Part shown: one piece after another, positions 1 through 5,720 of the stretch
Numbering within the stretch: position 1 is the stretch's first letter
Layout: each line of letters begins with the position of its first letter
NCBI GenBank assembly: GCA_017626655.1
Contig: JAGAIH010000303.1
Location: 1-5,847, forward strand
Reading direction: 5' to 3'
Source: Clostridia bacterium
GTDB lineage: Bacteria > Bacillota_A > Clostridia > Oscillospirales > CAG-272
DNA length: 5,847 nt
Notes under the pieces: model-generated
Told to the model about the DNA's origin: nothing
The model's database searches: none
The model's input: only the letters and a program-made list of their open reading frames with translations
Made by a program: the position numbers and the translations under genes

Positions 1-98
1 ATCCTTTCTTGCGGAATTGGGGCTGGTTTTGCGTAGCGAAATCGCCGCCGTTCCGGGGGCGAAAGCCACAAAACGCGTTTGAAAGCTTCGGCTTTCAA
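1..98 (-). CDS. Possible partial small ORF with TTG start, running off the left edge
   Basis: This is a weak call. After the stop codon of the DUF2975 gene, an AGGAGG motif (107-112 on the complement) overlaps the TGA and is followed 8 nt later by TTG at 98-96. From there the frame stays open for 32 codons to the window edge, beginning LKAEAFKRVLWLSPPERRR. The stop/SD/start layout (TGAGGAGGGAAG then TTG) closely resembles the tktN-tktC junction in this window (TAAGGAGGGAAG then ATG). Against it: the first codons lie inside a perfect hairpin, the start is not ATG, the peptide matches no family I recognise, and 32 open codons are unremarkable at this GC content. The SD-like motif may simply be fortuitous, or the frame may be a translated intergenic repeat. 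Confidence 0.18.
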   Translation of the reverse strand, partial: MKAEAFKRVLWLSPPERRRFRYAKPAPIPQER

Positions 99-100
99 AC
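77..100. repeat. Perfect 10-bp inverted repeat with tetraloop; possible weak terminator of the DUF2975 gene
   Basis: The arms GTTTGAAAGC (77-86) and GCTTTCAAAC (91-100) pair perfectly around TTCG. As plus-strand RNA the loop is the very stable C(UUCG)G type; as minus-strand RNA it is CGAA. It lies 11 nt past the DUF2975 stop codon. In the minus direction the stem is followed by GCGTTTTGTGG, so only a 4-T run follows. That makes it a poor intrinsic terminator compared with the two clear ones in this window. It could instead be an mRNA-stabilising 3' hairpin or one copy of a dispersed intergenic repeat. The structure is certain; the role is not. Confidence 0.6.
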
Positions 101-111
101 TGCTTCCCTCC

Positions 112-567
112 TCAGATGGTGCCGTCGTTCTCTTCCTTGAGAGCGGCGGCGTCCTTCAGCACGGTACGGACCACCATGAGGCACAGGCCCATGGTGACCG
201 CCACGAAGAAGACCCCGAAGGCGATCTGGATGGCCAAAAGCCCCAGGACGGCGAAGACGAAGCCCTCGGCGATGACCAGCCAGGCGATGGCCTCCACCAG
301 GCGGCTGCTGATGGGGGTGAAGACCAGCCCTGCCCGTACCACGCCCAAAAGGCGCAAAAGCAGGATCACCACGGCGGCCGCCACGGCCAGGGCGACGTAC
401 AGGGTGATGATGATGGGGACGGGATGAGTCAGATCGGGCATGCCCGCGGCGTAGAAATACACGATCTTGGGCAGGAAAACCGATACCACACTAATCCCCA
501 TCAGGGCAAGGATACAGCAGACAAAGCACATGGCCAGGGACAGGCGCGGGCGTTTGATATCTTTCAT
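112..567 (-). CDS. DUF2975-type four-helix membrane protein
   Basis: This encodes a 151-residue integral membrane protein of unknown function. Four hydrophobic segments are visible at about residues 9-31, 51-74, 88-112 and 115-135, with a short charged tail. The pattern GLVFTP, then an AIAW segment, and especially the ending KDAAALKEENDGTI resemble the DUF2975 family, whose members commonly end in a KEENDLTI-like tail. The start at 567 was chosen because GGAGG (577-573 on the complement) lies 5 nt upstream; an in-frame extension to 720 would run through the promoter and the preceding terminator. DUF2975 genes in Firmicutes are often followed at once by a small Cro/CI-type helix-turn-helix gene. 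None is visible in the 111 nt left in the window. The promoter is close to optimal, so expression is probably strong. The family assignment is from memory of the family pattern and is fairly secure; no biochemical role can be given. Confidence 0.82.
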   Translation of the reverse strand: MKDIKRPRLSLAMCFVCCILALMGISVVSVFLPKIVYFYAAGMPDLTHPVPIIITLYVALAVAAAVVILLLRLLGVVRAGLVFTPISSRLVEAIAWLVIAEGFVFAVLGLLAIQIAFGVFFVAVTMGLCLMVVRTVLKDAAALKEENDGTI

Positions 568-604
568 GATGACCTCCGATACGGCAAGTATGTTCGTTAC
601 CCCA

Positions 605-633
605 ATTATAGCACAGCTTCCATCGTTTGTCAA
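605..633 (-). promoter_or_regulatory. Sigma-A promoter of the DUF2975 gene, consensus with extended -10
   Basis: On the minus strand, TTGACA (633-628) is followed by a 17-bp spacer and TATAAT (610-605). TGC directly precedes the -10, giving the extended TGnTATAAT form. Both hexamers are perfect consensus. The predicted transcription start is near 598, leaving a leader of about 30 nt that contains the GGAGG ribosome binding site. It sits about 40 bp after the trkH terminator, so the gene is its own transcription unit. Confidence 0.9.
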
Positions 634-639
634 TAGGTT

Positions 640-658
640 TTTATCGTTTTTCGATAAA
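640..658. promoter_or_regulatory. AT-rich inverted repeat upstream of the DUF2975 -35 (UP element or operator)
   Basis: TTTATCG (640-646) and CGATAAA (652-658) are perfect inverted arms separated by five T. Relative to the predicted start at about 598 the element spans roughly -42 to -60. That is where A/T-rich UP elements contact the RNA polymerase alpha subunit, and the A- and T-tracts fit that role. A regulator binding the dyad would be equally compatible. Confidence 0.45.
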
Positions 659-673
659 TTTTTAATGAAAATC

Positions 674-703
674 AAAAAAACCCCGCACCGAAACGATGCG
701 GGG
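674..703 (-). terminator. Intrinsic terminator of the trkA-trkH operon
   Basis: In the minus direction, CCCCGCATCG (703-694), loop TTT, CGGTGCGGGG (690-681) form a 10-bp GC-rich stem with one G-U pair. Seven T follow (680-674), then GATTTT. It begins 13 nt after the trkH stop codon. This is a textbook rho-independent terminator. Confidence 0.93.
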
Positions 704-716
704 GTGTAATAGGGGA

Positions 717-2150
717 TCACCGTCTCCAGGTCGCGGGCGCGAACAGCACCAGCATGGGGAACAGCTCCAGTCTGCCGGCCAGCATATCGAAGATCAGGAC
801 CAGCTTGGAGGGGATGGAGAAGAAGGCGAAGTTGCCCGTGGGGCCTACGAGATTCAGACCCGGACCTATGTTGTTGATGGTGGCCGTCACCGCCGTGAAG
901 TTGGTGATGAGGTCGTGGTCGTCAAAGGAGATGAGGATCACCGATACCGTAAAGACCAGGACGTACCACATCATGTAGACGTTGGTGGCGCGGACCACCT
1001 CGCTGTCTACGGGGTGGCCATCCACCATCACCCGCTTGACACGGCGGGGGTGGATCAGGTTCCCGATCTCGTTGAAGGCACCGCGGAACAGGATCATGAG
1101 GCGGGAGACCTTCAGACCTCCGCCTGTGGAGCCCGCGCAGGCACCGATGAACATGATCAGCGCCAAAAGAGTACGGGACAGCTCGGGCCAGGCATCGAAG
1201 TTTTCGGTGGAGAAGCCCGTGGTGGAGATCAGGGAGGCTACCGTGAAGGCAACGTGGCGCAGAGCCTCCCCCAGGGTGTCGAACAGGCCTCGGACGTTGA
1301 GGGTGATGACCAGGATCACGGCGCCGACGATGCAGATGAAGCGGCGAAGCTCGCCGTTGAAGGCCTCCTTGAACCGTCCGAGAAGGAACAGGTAGTAGCA
1401 GGAGAAATTCACCGAAAACAGGAGCATGAAGACGGTGACCACCCATTGGACGTAGGGAGAATAGCTCGCCATGCTGTCGTTGAGTACCCCGAAGCCGCCC
1501 GTACCCGCCGTACCGAAGGCGGTAGTCAAAGCCTCAAAAACATTCAATCCCCCGCAGAGCAGGAGAATGAACTGGATCAGCGTGAGTACCAGATAGATGG
1601 AATACAGGATCAAGGCGGTGGTCCTCACCCGGGGCACCAGCTTGGAGACCGAGGGGCCGGGGCTTTCGGCCTTCATGATGTGCATATTCTGCCCGCCCGA
1701 CAGGGGGATGAAGGCCATAATGAAGACCAGCACGCCCATGCCCCCCACCCAGTGGGTGAAGCTACGCCACATGAGCATACATTTGGGCAGAGGCTCCACG
1801 GCGGCGAGGATGGAGGCGCCCGTGGTGGTAAAGCCCGAGACCGTCTCGAAGACGGCGTCCACATAGTTGGGGATCACGCCCGAGATGCAGAAGGGGATGG
1901 CCCCTAAGAGGGACAGAGCGATCCAGGACAGGGAGACGATGACGAATCCCTCGCGGGCGTACAGCACCGAGTCCTTGGGCTTGCGCCACACGAAGAGGGC
2001 ACCGATGGCCCCGCAGAGGAGCATGGTCACGAGGAAGGCCCAGATCTCCCTCTCGCCGTAGATCAAAGCGGTCACGGCAGGCACCAGCATGAAGCCGCAC
2101 TCGAAGATGAGGAGCCAGCCCAGGATGTTGCGGATCATTCTATAGTTCAT
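717..2150 (-). CDS. trkH: TrkH family potassium uptake channel subunit
   Basis: This is the membrane pore of the Trk K+ uptake system, which works with the cytoplasmic TrkA encoded just upstream. At 477 residues it is normal length for TrkH. It shows the four pore-loop repeats of the SKT superfamily, each with its filter glycine: GFTTTGAS (106-113, Gly111), GTAGTGGFG (213-221), STTGFST (309-315) and NNIGPG (426-431). GACAGSTGGGLKVSR (336-350) matches the conserved intramembrane gating-loop region of the third repeat. The C-terminal GRLELFPMLVLFAPATW is also typical. The start at 2150 was chosen because GAGGAG lies 6 nt upstream and the protein then begins MNYRMIRNILG, a usual TrkH beginning; the frame could extend 12 codons further but only into trkA. 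The trkA stop lies 10 nt upstream and its TGA forms part of the trkH Shine-Dalgarno sequence, so translation is probably coupled. All key residues are present and no damage is seen. Confidence 0.96.
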   Translation of the reverse strand: MNYRMIRNILGWLLIFECGFMLVPAVTALIYGEREIWAFLVTMLLCGAIGALFVWRKPKDSVLYAREGFVIVSLSWIALSLLGAIPFCISGVIPNYVDAVFETVSGFTTTGASILAAVEPLPKCMLMWRSFTHWVGGMGVLVFIMAFIPLSGGQNMHIMKAESPGPSVSKLVPRVRTTALILYSIYLVLTLIQFILLLCGGLNVFEALTTAFGTAGTGGFGVLNDSMASYSPYVQWVVTVFMLLFSVNFSCYYLFLLGRFKEAFNGELRRFICIVGAVILVITLNVRGLFDTLGEALRHVAFTVASLISTTGFSTENFDAWPELSRTLLALIMFIGACAGSTGGGLKVSRLMILFRGAFNEIGNLIHPRRVKRVMVDGHPVDSEVVRATNVYMMWYVLVFTVSVILISFDDHDLITNFTAVTATINNIGPGLNLVGPTGNFAFFSIPSKLVLIFDMLAGRLELFPMLVLFAPATWRR

Positions 2151-2160
2151 AGCCCACTCC

Positions 2161-3516
2161 TCACAGAAGCATATCCGCGATATCATCCAGGGTCTTGGTA
2201 CGGGAGACCACCACCACGCGGTCCCCGGCCATGATGACGTCGGCTCCTCGGGGGATCAGAACCTTACCGCCGCGGATGATGGCGGCAACCAGTATGTCGG
2301 ACTTCTTCCTCATCTGCATGAGAGGGATATCGGTGACGGGGGAGTCCTCTCCCACGGTGTACTCGGCGGCCTCCACCTCACCGGGGACGATGCTGTACAG
2401 GGTCTCCATGTTACTGCCCTCGGAGTTCTTCATGGCGCGGACGTAGCGGAGTATGGAGTCGGCGGTGATGTTCTTGGGGTAGATGGTGGTGTCCAGATCC
2501 AGATGCTTGACCACGTCGTCAAAGGCGATGCGGTTGATCTTGGTGACCACCTTCCCCGCTCCCGAGGACTTGGCGAAAAGGGAGAGGAGGATGTTCTCCT
2601 CGTCGATGCCCGTCAGGGCTACGAAGGCCCCCACCGTGTCGATCCCCTCCTCCAGGAGCAGGGCCTGGTCGGCGGCGTCGCCGTGGATGATATCCACCTC
2701 GGGGTATTTCACACACAGGGCCTCGCATTTCTTGGGGTCCTTTTCGATGATCTTGACCGAGATGCCCGAGCGGTGGAGGATGGAGCAGAGATACTGGGCG
2801 GTCTCGCCGCCGCCCACCGCCATGACGGTACGGACGGCGCGGTTCCTGTAGCCGATGGCCTTGAAGAACTCCGAGGCGTTCTTGGGGGAGGCAATGACCG
2901 AGATGATATCCTTTTCGGCAAAGACGAAATTACCGTTGGCGATGTAAGTCTCGTCCTCTCTCTCCACGGTGCAGACCAGGACGTCGCAGGCGAGCTTGGC
3001 CACCACGTCCTTGACCGCCATGCCCGCAAGGCGGCTACCCTCGGGGATCTTGTACTTGAACAGCTCCACCCGTCCGTAGGCGAAGGTCTCGATCTTAATG
3101 GCGGAGGGGAAGCGCAGGACTCTGGCGATCTCGGCGGCGGCGGCATGCTCGGGGTTGATGACCATGGCCAGGCCCAGCTCGTCCTTGAGGTAAGCGGTCT
3201 CGGTGCTGTAGGCGGGATTCTTGACTCGGGCGATGGTGTGACAGTCTCTGGCCTTCTTAGCGATGAGGCAGCAGAGCAGGTTCAGCTCGTCCGAACCGGT
3301 CACCGCGATGAGCAAATCGGTCTTGTCGATCCCCGCCTCCTGCTGGAGGGTATGGGTAGCGCCGTTGCCTACGTAGCCCATGACATCCATTCGCGCGGTC
3401 ACGTCGGCCACCAGCTTGGCGTCGGTGTCGATGACGGTGACGTTATTTTCATCTTCATTCAGCTGCCGTGCGAGGGTCTGCCCCACCTTACCGCAGCCAA
3501 CGATCATGATATTCAT
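2161..3516 (-). CDS. trkA: Trk system potassium transporter TrkA, double RCK subunit
   Basis: This is the peripheral cytoplasmic subunit that gates TrkH in response to bound nucleotide. At 451 residues it is close to E. coli TrkA (458) and has the full duplicated layout: RCK_N about 1-120, RCK_C about 135-215, second RCK_N about 228-345, second RCK_C about 368-451. The first Rossmann fold has GCGKVG (7-12) with Asp30 at the end of the second strand. The second has GGGETA (235-240) with Glu258. Both acidic residues fit NAD(H) binding. The double-RCK length separates it from the half-size KtrA. The start at 3516 (MNIMIVGCGKVG) puts the Rossmann strand at the N-terminus, and AGGAAAGG lies 6 nt upstream; an upstream in-frame ATG would add only seven residues. 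It is the first gene of a two-gene operon with trkH. RCK_C domains of some Firmicutes K+ transporters bind c-di-AMP; whether this one does cannot be read from sequence. Confidence 0.96.
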   Translation of the reverse strand: MNIMIVGCGKVGQTLARQLNEDENNVTVIDTDAKLVADVTARMDVMGYVGNGATHTLQQEAGIDKTDLLIAVTGSDELNLLCCLIAKKARDCHTIARVKNPAYSTETAYLKDELGLAMVINPEHAAAAEIARVLRFPSAIKIETFAYGRVELFKYKIPEGSRLAGMAVKDVVAKLACDVLVCTVEREDETYIANGNFVFAEKDIISVIASPKNASEFFKAIGYRNRAVRTVMAVGGGETAQYLCSILHRSGISVKIIEKDPKKCEALCVKYPEVDIIHGDAADQALLLEEGIDTVGAFVALTGIDEENILLSLFAKSSGAGKVVTKINRIAFDDVVKHLDLDTTIYPKNITADSILRYVRAMKNSEGSNMETLYSIVPGEVEAAEYTVGEDSPVTDIPLMQMRKKSDILVAAIIRGGKVLIPRGADVIMAGDRVVVVSRTKTLDDIADMLL

Positions 3517-3530
3517 AGTGTGCCTTTCCT

Positions 3531-3550
3531 CGCCCACCCGTGTGGGGGCG
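3531..3550 (-). other. Short hairpin in the trkA leader next to the ribosome binding site
   Basis: In the trkA mRNA, CCCAC and GTGGG (3546-3542 and 3537-3533) pair around ACGG. The helix is extended by two more pairs (3550-3549 with 3532-3531) across a 2-nt bulge. The stem ends directly beside the SD sequence (3530-3523), so it could influence ribosome access. At 5 + 2 bp it may also be incidental in a GC-rich stretch. The leader is only about 50 nt, too short for a ydaO-type c-di-AMP riboswitch. Confidence 0.35.
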
Positions 3551-3571
3551 GAGCGATCATACAGGGACTAT

Positions 3572-3600
3572 ATTGTAGCACGAATGGAGCGATTTGTCAA
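3572..3600 (-). promoter_or_regulatory. Sigma-A promoter of the trkA-trkH operon
   Basis: On the minus strand, TTGACA (3600-3595), a 17-bp spacer and TACAAT (3577-3572) with a preceding TGC give an extended -10. The start is predicted near 3565, with a leader of about 50 nt. The -35 begins only 9 bp beyond the end of the transketolase terminator T-run. The core resembles the DUF2975 promoter, sharing TTGACAAA and GTGCTAnAAT. Confidence 0.9.
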
Positions 3601-3609
3601 GTAGCCTCC

Positions 3610-3647
3610 AAAAAGAGAAAGACCCCACCAATGACGGTGAGGTCTTT
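3610..3647 (-). terminator. Intrinsic terminator of the transketolase operon
   Basis: In the minus direction, AAAGACCTCACC (3647-3636) pairs with GGTGGGGTCTTT (3629-3618) over 12 bp with one G-U pair, around a 6-nt loop. The stem is followed by CTCTTTTT (3617-3610). It starts 10 nt after the tktC stop codon. A T-run also follows the stem in the plus direction, so it might act both ways, but no plus-strand gene needs it. Confidence 0.92.
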
Positions 3648-3657
3648 TTGTAGCCTA

Positions 3658-4623
3658 TCAGCCCTTCATACCCTGCTTCAGGCGCAGAGCGGCCTCGGCC
3701 TTGACGAAGATGGCCTCGGAGGTGAGACCGTACAGCTCCAGCAGGGGAGGCACCTTGCCCGATCGGCCAAAGGTGTCCTGCACGCCCACGCGGAGAACGG
3801 GGCAGGGACAGGTCTCGGAGACGCACTCAGCCACGGCAGAGCCAAGACCGCCGATGATATTATGCTCTTCAGCCACCACGATGGCGCCGGTCTCGGCGGC
3901 GGCCTTCTTGATGATGGCGCGGTCCAGGGGCTTGATGGTATGGATGTTGATAATGCGAACCTTGATGCCGCGGGTCTGCTCCAGCAGGTAGCCAGCCTCG
4001 ACGGCGGGGGCCACCATCATGCCGGTGGCGACAATGGTGAGGTCGGTACCGTCCACCAGGGTCTCGCCCTTGCCCAGCTCGAACTGATAGTCAGCATCGT
4101 GGATCACGGGAACGGCGTAACGGCCGAAGCGGATATAGAAGGGGCCGTCGGTCTCCAGCGCGGTCTTCAGGGCGGCGGCGCCCTCAACGACGTCGGAGGG
4201 GTTGATGACGGTCATGCCGGGGATGGCGCGCATGAGGGCCAGATCCTCCAGGCACTGGTGGGTCGCGCCGTCCTCGCCCACGGTGATGCCCGCGTGGGTG
4301 GCGCAGATCTTGACGTTGAGGTGGGGGTATGCCACGCTGTTGCGGATCTGCTCAAAGGCGCGTCCCGCGGCGAACATGGCGAAGGAGGAGGCGACGACGG
4401 TCTTGCCTGCGGCGGCCAGGCCGGCGGCGATGCCCACCATGTTGCTCTCGGCGATACCGCAGTCAAAGAAACGGTTGGGGTAGGCCTTGGCGAAATAGCA
4501 GGTCTTGGTGGCCTCGGCCAGGTCGGCGTCCAGCACCACGAAGTCGTGGTCGGCGCCCAGCTCCGCAAGGGCCTTACCGTAGCCCTCACGAGTAGCGATC
4601 TTATCTCCGCGCTTGTAATCCAT
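3658..4623 (-). CDS. tkt: Transketolase, C-terminal half (split enzyme)
   Basis: This is the second subunit of a split, thiamine-diphosphate-dependent transketolase (EC 2.2.1.1). The enzyme moves two-carbon ketol units between sugar phosphates in the non-oxidative pentose phosphate pathway in the cytosol. At 321 residues the protein carries the pyrimidine-binding domain (about 8-170) and the C-terminal domain (about 190-315). DCGIAESNMVG (54-64) contains Glu59, expected to be the glutamate that activates the cofactor aminopyrimidine. Other conserved stretches are SSFAMFAAGRAFEQIRNS (79-96), THAGITVGEDGATHQ (109-123) and EEHNIIGGLGSAVAE (252-266). It follows tktN with a 13-nt gap; the tktN TAA is part of the AAGGAGG ribosome binding site, so the subunits are probably made in a coupled way. 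DXP synthase and apulose-phosphate transketolase are related alternatives. The split form favours a transketolase, but substrate range cannot be fixed from sequence. Confidence 0.95.
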   Translation of the reverse strand: MDYKRGDKIATREGYGKALAELGADHDFVVLDADLAEATKTCYFAKAYPNRFFDCGIAESNMVGIAAGLAAAGKTVVASSFAMFAAGRAFEQIRNSVAYPHLNVKICATHAGITVGEDGATHQCLEDLALMRAIPGMTVINPSDVVEGAAALKTALETDGPFYIRFGRYAVPVIHDADYQFELGKGETLVDGTDLTIVATGMMVAPAVEAGYLLEQTRGIKVRIINIHTIKPLDRAIIKKAAAETGAIVVAEEHNIIGGLGSAVAECVSETCPCPVLRVGVQDTFGRSGKVPPLLELYGLTSEAIFVKAEAALRLKQGMKG

Positions 4624-4636
4624 AGTCCTTCCCTCC

Positions 4637-5464
4637 TTACATCTGTGCCTTGATCTCGGCTACGGCCTGCTCGTACTGGACGTCGTTCGGCGTCGAGCCG
4701 TGCCACTTTACCTGATTCTCCATAAAGGAGACGCCCTTACCCTTGACCGAATGGGCCACGATGGCGGTGGGCTTGCCCTTGACGGTCTTAGCCTCGTTGA
4801 AGGCATTCTCGATCTGGCCGAAGTCGTGGGCGTCGATGGTGATGACGTGGAAGCCGAAGGAGGCCAGCTTGCCCTCGTAGGGGGCGGGGTTGACGATATC
4901 GGCGATGGGTCCGTCGATCTGGAGGCCGTTGTTGTCAATGACCACGCAAAGGTTGTCCAGGTCGTGACGGGCGGCGAACATGAGCGCCTCCCAAACCTGG
5001 CCTTCCTCGCTCTCGCCGTCACCCACGATGGTATAGGTGCGGTAGTCCTTGCCGTCGATCTTGGCGGCCAGCGCCATGCCCACGGCGGCGGAGATGCCCT
5101 GGCCCAAAGAGCCGGTAGTCATATCCACACCGGGGATGTGCTTCATATCGGGGTGGCCCTGGAGTACCGAATCCACGCGGCGCAGGGTAACGAGATCCTC
5201 AAAGGGGAAGAAGCCCTTGCGCGCCAGGGTGGCGTAGAGGGCAGGGGCGGCGTGGCCCTTGGACAGGACGAAGCGGTCGCGGTCCTCCCACTTGGGGTTC
5301 GCGGGATCCACCTTCATCTCAGCGAAGTATAGATAGGACATCATGTCCGCGATGGACAAAGATCCGCCGGGATGGCCCGAGCCGGCGGCGTGAGTACCGT
5401 CCAGAATGCCCAGACGGATCATAGCGGCCTCGTGCTTGAGGCTCGCGAGCTTTGCAGAATCCAT
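4637..5464 (-). CDS. tkt: Transketolase, N-terminal half (split enzyme)
   Basis: This is the first subunit of the split transketolase and supplies the diphosphate- and Mg-binding domain of thiamine diphosphate. At 275 residues, plus 321 in the partner, the total of 596 is somewhat shorter than one-chain transketolases (about 660). Motifs in order: GSGHPGG (28-34, substrate-phosphate His31), SKGHAAPALYA (68-78), GHPD (103-106), TGSLGQG (117-123) and the TPP motif from GDGESEEGQ (148-156) to DNN (177-179). AGGAGG (5479-5474) lies 9 nt before the ATG and there is no closer in-frame alternative, so the start is secure. It is the first gene of the operon, with a consensus promoter and a leader of about 56 nt. 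Split transketolases are common in Clostridia and archaea, so the split is native and not a frameshift: each half has its own start and RBS. Confidence 0.95.
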   Translation of the reverse strand: MDSAKLASLKHEAAMIRLGILDGTHAAGSGHPGGSLSIADMMSYLYFAEMKVDPANPKWEDRDRFVLSKGHAAPALYATLARKGFFPFEDLVTLRRVDSVLQGHPDMKHIPGVDMTTGSLGQGISAAVGMALAAKIDGKDYRTYTIVGDGESEEGQVWEALMFAARHDLDNLCVVIDNNGLQIDGPIADIVNPAPYEGKLASFGFHVITIDAHDFGQIENAFNEAKTVKGKPTAIVAHSVKGKGVSFMENQVKWHGSTPNDVQYEQAVAEIKAQM

Positions 5465-5505
5465 AGGTTTGATCCTCCTGATAGCCCTCGCAGGGAGGGG
5501 GGTGA

Positions 5506-5525
5506 ATAGTAGATATATCGTCTAT
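5506..5525. promoter_or_regulatory. Palindromic candidate operator over the transketolase transcription start
   Basis: ATAG (5506-5509), a central self-complementary GATATATC (5512-5519) and CTAT (5522-5525) form a 20-bp palindrome, symmetric at 16 of 20 positions, with 2-bp unmatched spacers. It begins one base from the -10 hexamer and covers the predicted start at about 5520. A repressor bound here would block initiation. No regulator gene for it can be identified. AT-rich palindromes arise easily by chance, so confidence is moderate. Confidence 0.4.
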
Positions 5526-5526
5526 C

Positions 5527-5555
5527 ATTATACACGATTATATGGTTTTTGTCAA
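5527..5555 (-). promoter_or_regulatory. Consensus sigma-A promoter of the transketolase operon
   Basis: On the minus strand, TTGACA (5555-5550), a 17-bp spacer and TATAAT (5532-5527) match the consensus exactly. The spacer contains a second TATAAT (5543-5538), too close to the -35 to use it. The predicted start is near 5520, leaving about 56 nt of leader. Within the leader a C-rich stretch (about 5502-5493) contains CCTCC, which can pair with the SD core GGAGG (5478-5474). Confidence 0.92.
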
Positions 5556-5602
5556 GTTCTTTGCCAAACTTTGAAAAAGATTCTGCATCCCCTCGCGGAG
5601 CG

Positions 5603-5646
5603 GTTTAGACGGAAAACCGAAACAGTTTAGGCCGGAAACCAAAATA
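5603..5646 (+). repeat. Tandem 22-bp imperfect repeat upstream of the sigma factor promoter
   Basis: Units 5603-5624 and 5625-5646 match at 17 of 22 positions. Each holds GTTT, 7 nt, AAACC, that is, a small dyad (GTTT/AAAC). In the first copy the dyad extends to CGGTTT/AAACCG (5601-5606 and 5614-5619). The 22-bp period is close to two helical turns, which would put both copies on the same DNA face. The pair ends 4 bp before the -35 and spans roughly -83 to -40 of the sigma gene start, the usual place for activator sites. No cognate protein is identified. Confidence 0.5.
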
Positions 5647-5650
5647 GGGC

Positions 5651-5679
5651 TTGCAATCCGCGCGGTTTTGTGGTACAAT
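5651..5679 (+). promoter_or_regulatory. Sigma-A-like promoter of the sigma factor gene
   Basis: TTGCAA (5651-5656), a 17-bp spacer and TACAAT (5674-5679), with TGG just before the -10, form an extended -10 promoter. The -35 has two mismatches to consensus, weaker than the other three promoters here, which fits a gene needing activation. The predicted start is about 5686, with a leader of about 35 nt. Confidence 0.82.
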
Positions 5680-5720
5680 AAAGGCATACCCCTACCAAAC
5701 CTGTCCCGAAGGAGCCTTTC

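Noticed and set aside
568..720. N-terminal extension of the DUF2975 protein up to position 720
   Set aside because: The extension would translate the promoter and the trkH terminator; the internal ATG at 567 has a proper RBS and begins just before the first membrane helix.
696..1907. A 403-codon open frame on the plus strand, antisense to trkH
   Set aside because: It has the same antisense shadow character, with low-complexity G/D/E/H/Q composition, and it begins inside the trkH terminator.
3517..3571. A c-di-AMP (ydaO-type) riboswitch upstream of trkA, as found for some Firmicutes potassium transporters
   Set aside because: The predicted leader is only about 50 nt, far too short for that aptamer, and the preceding sequence is the promoter and another operon's terminator.
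2503..4653. A 716-codon open frame on the plus strand, antisense to trkA and tktC
   Set aside because: It runs opposite two intact, clearly recognised genes and through their terminator and promoter. It is extremely rich in G, D, H and V with no domain, as expected from the reverse complement of GC-rich codons. No promoter or RBS supports it.
3658..5464. The transketolase halves as products of a frameshift in a single gene
   Set aside because: Each half has a complete domain set, its own ATG and a strong AGGAGG-type RBS, and the split falls at the usual domain boundary seen in Clostridia and archaea.
5680..5719. AAAGGC and GCCTTT arms that could mask the sigma gene start region
   Set aside because: The left arm lies at or before the predicted transcription start (about 5686), so it would probably not be in the mRNA.
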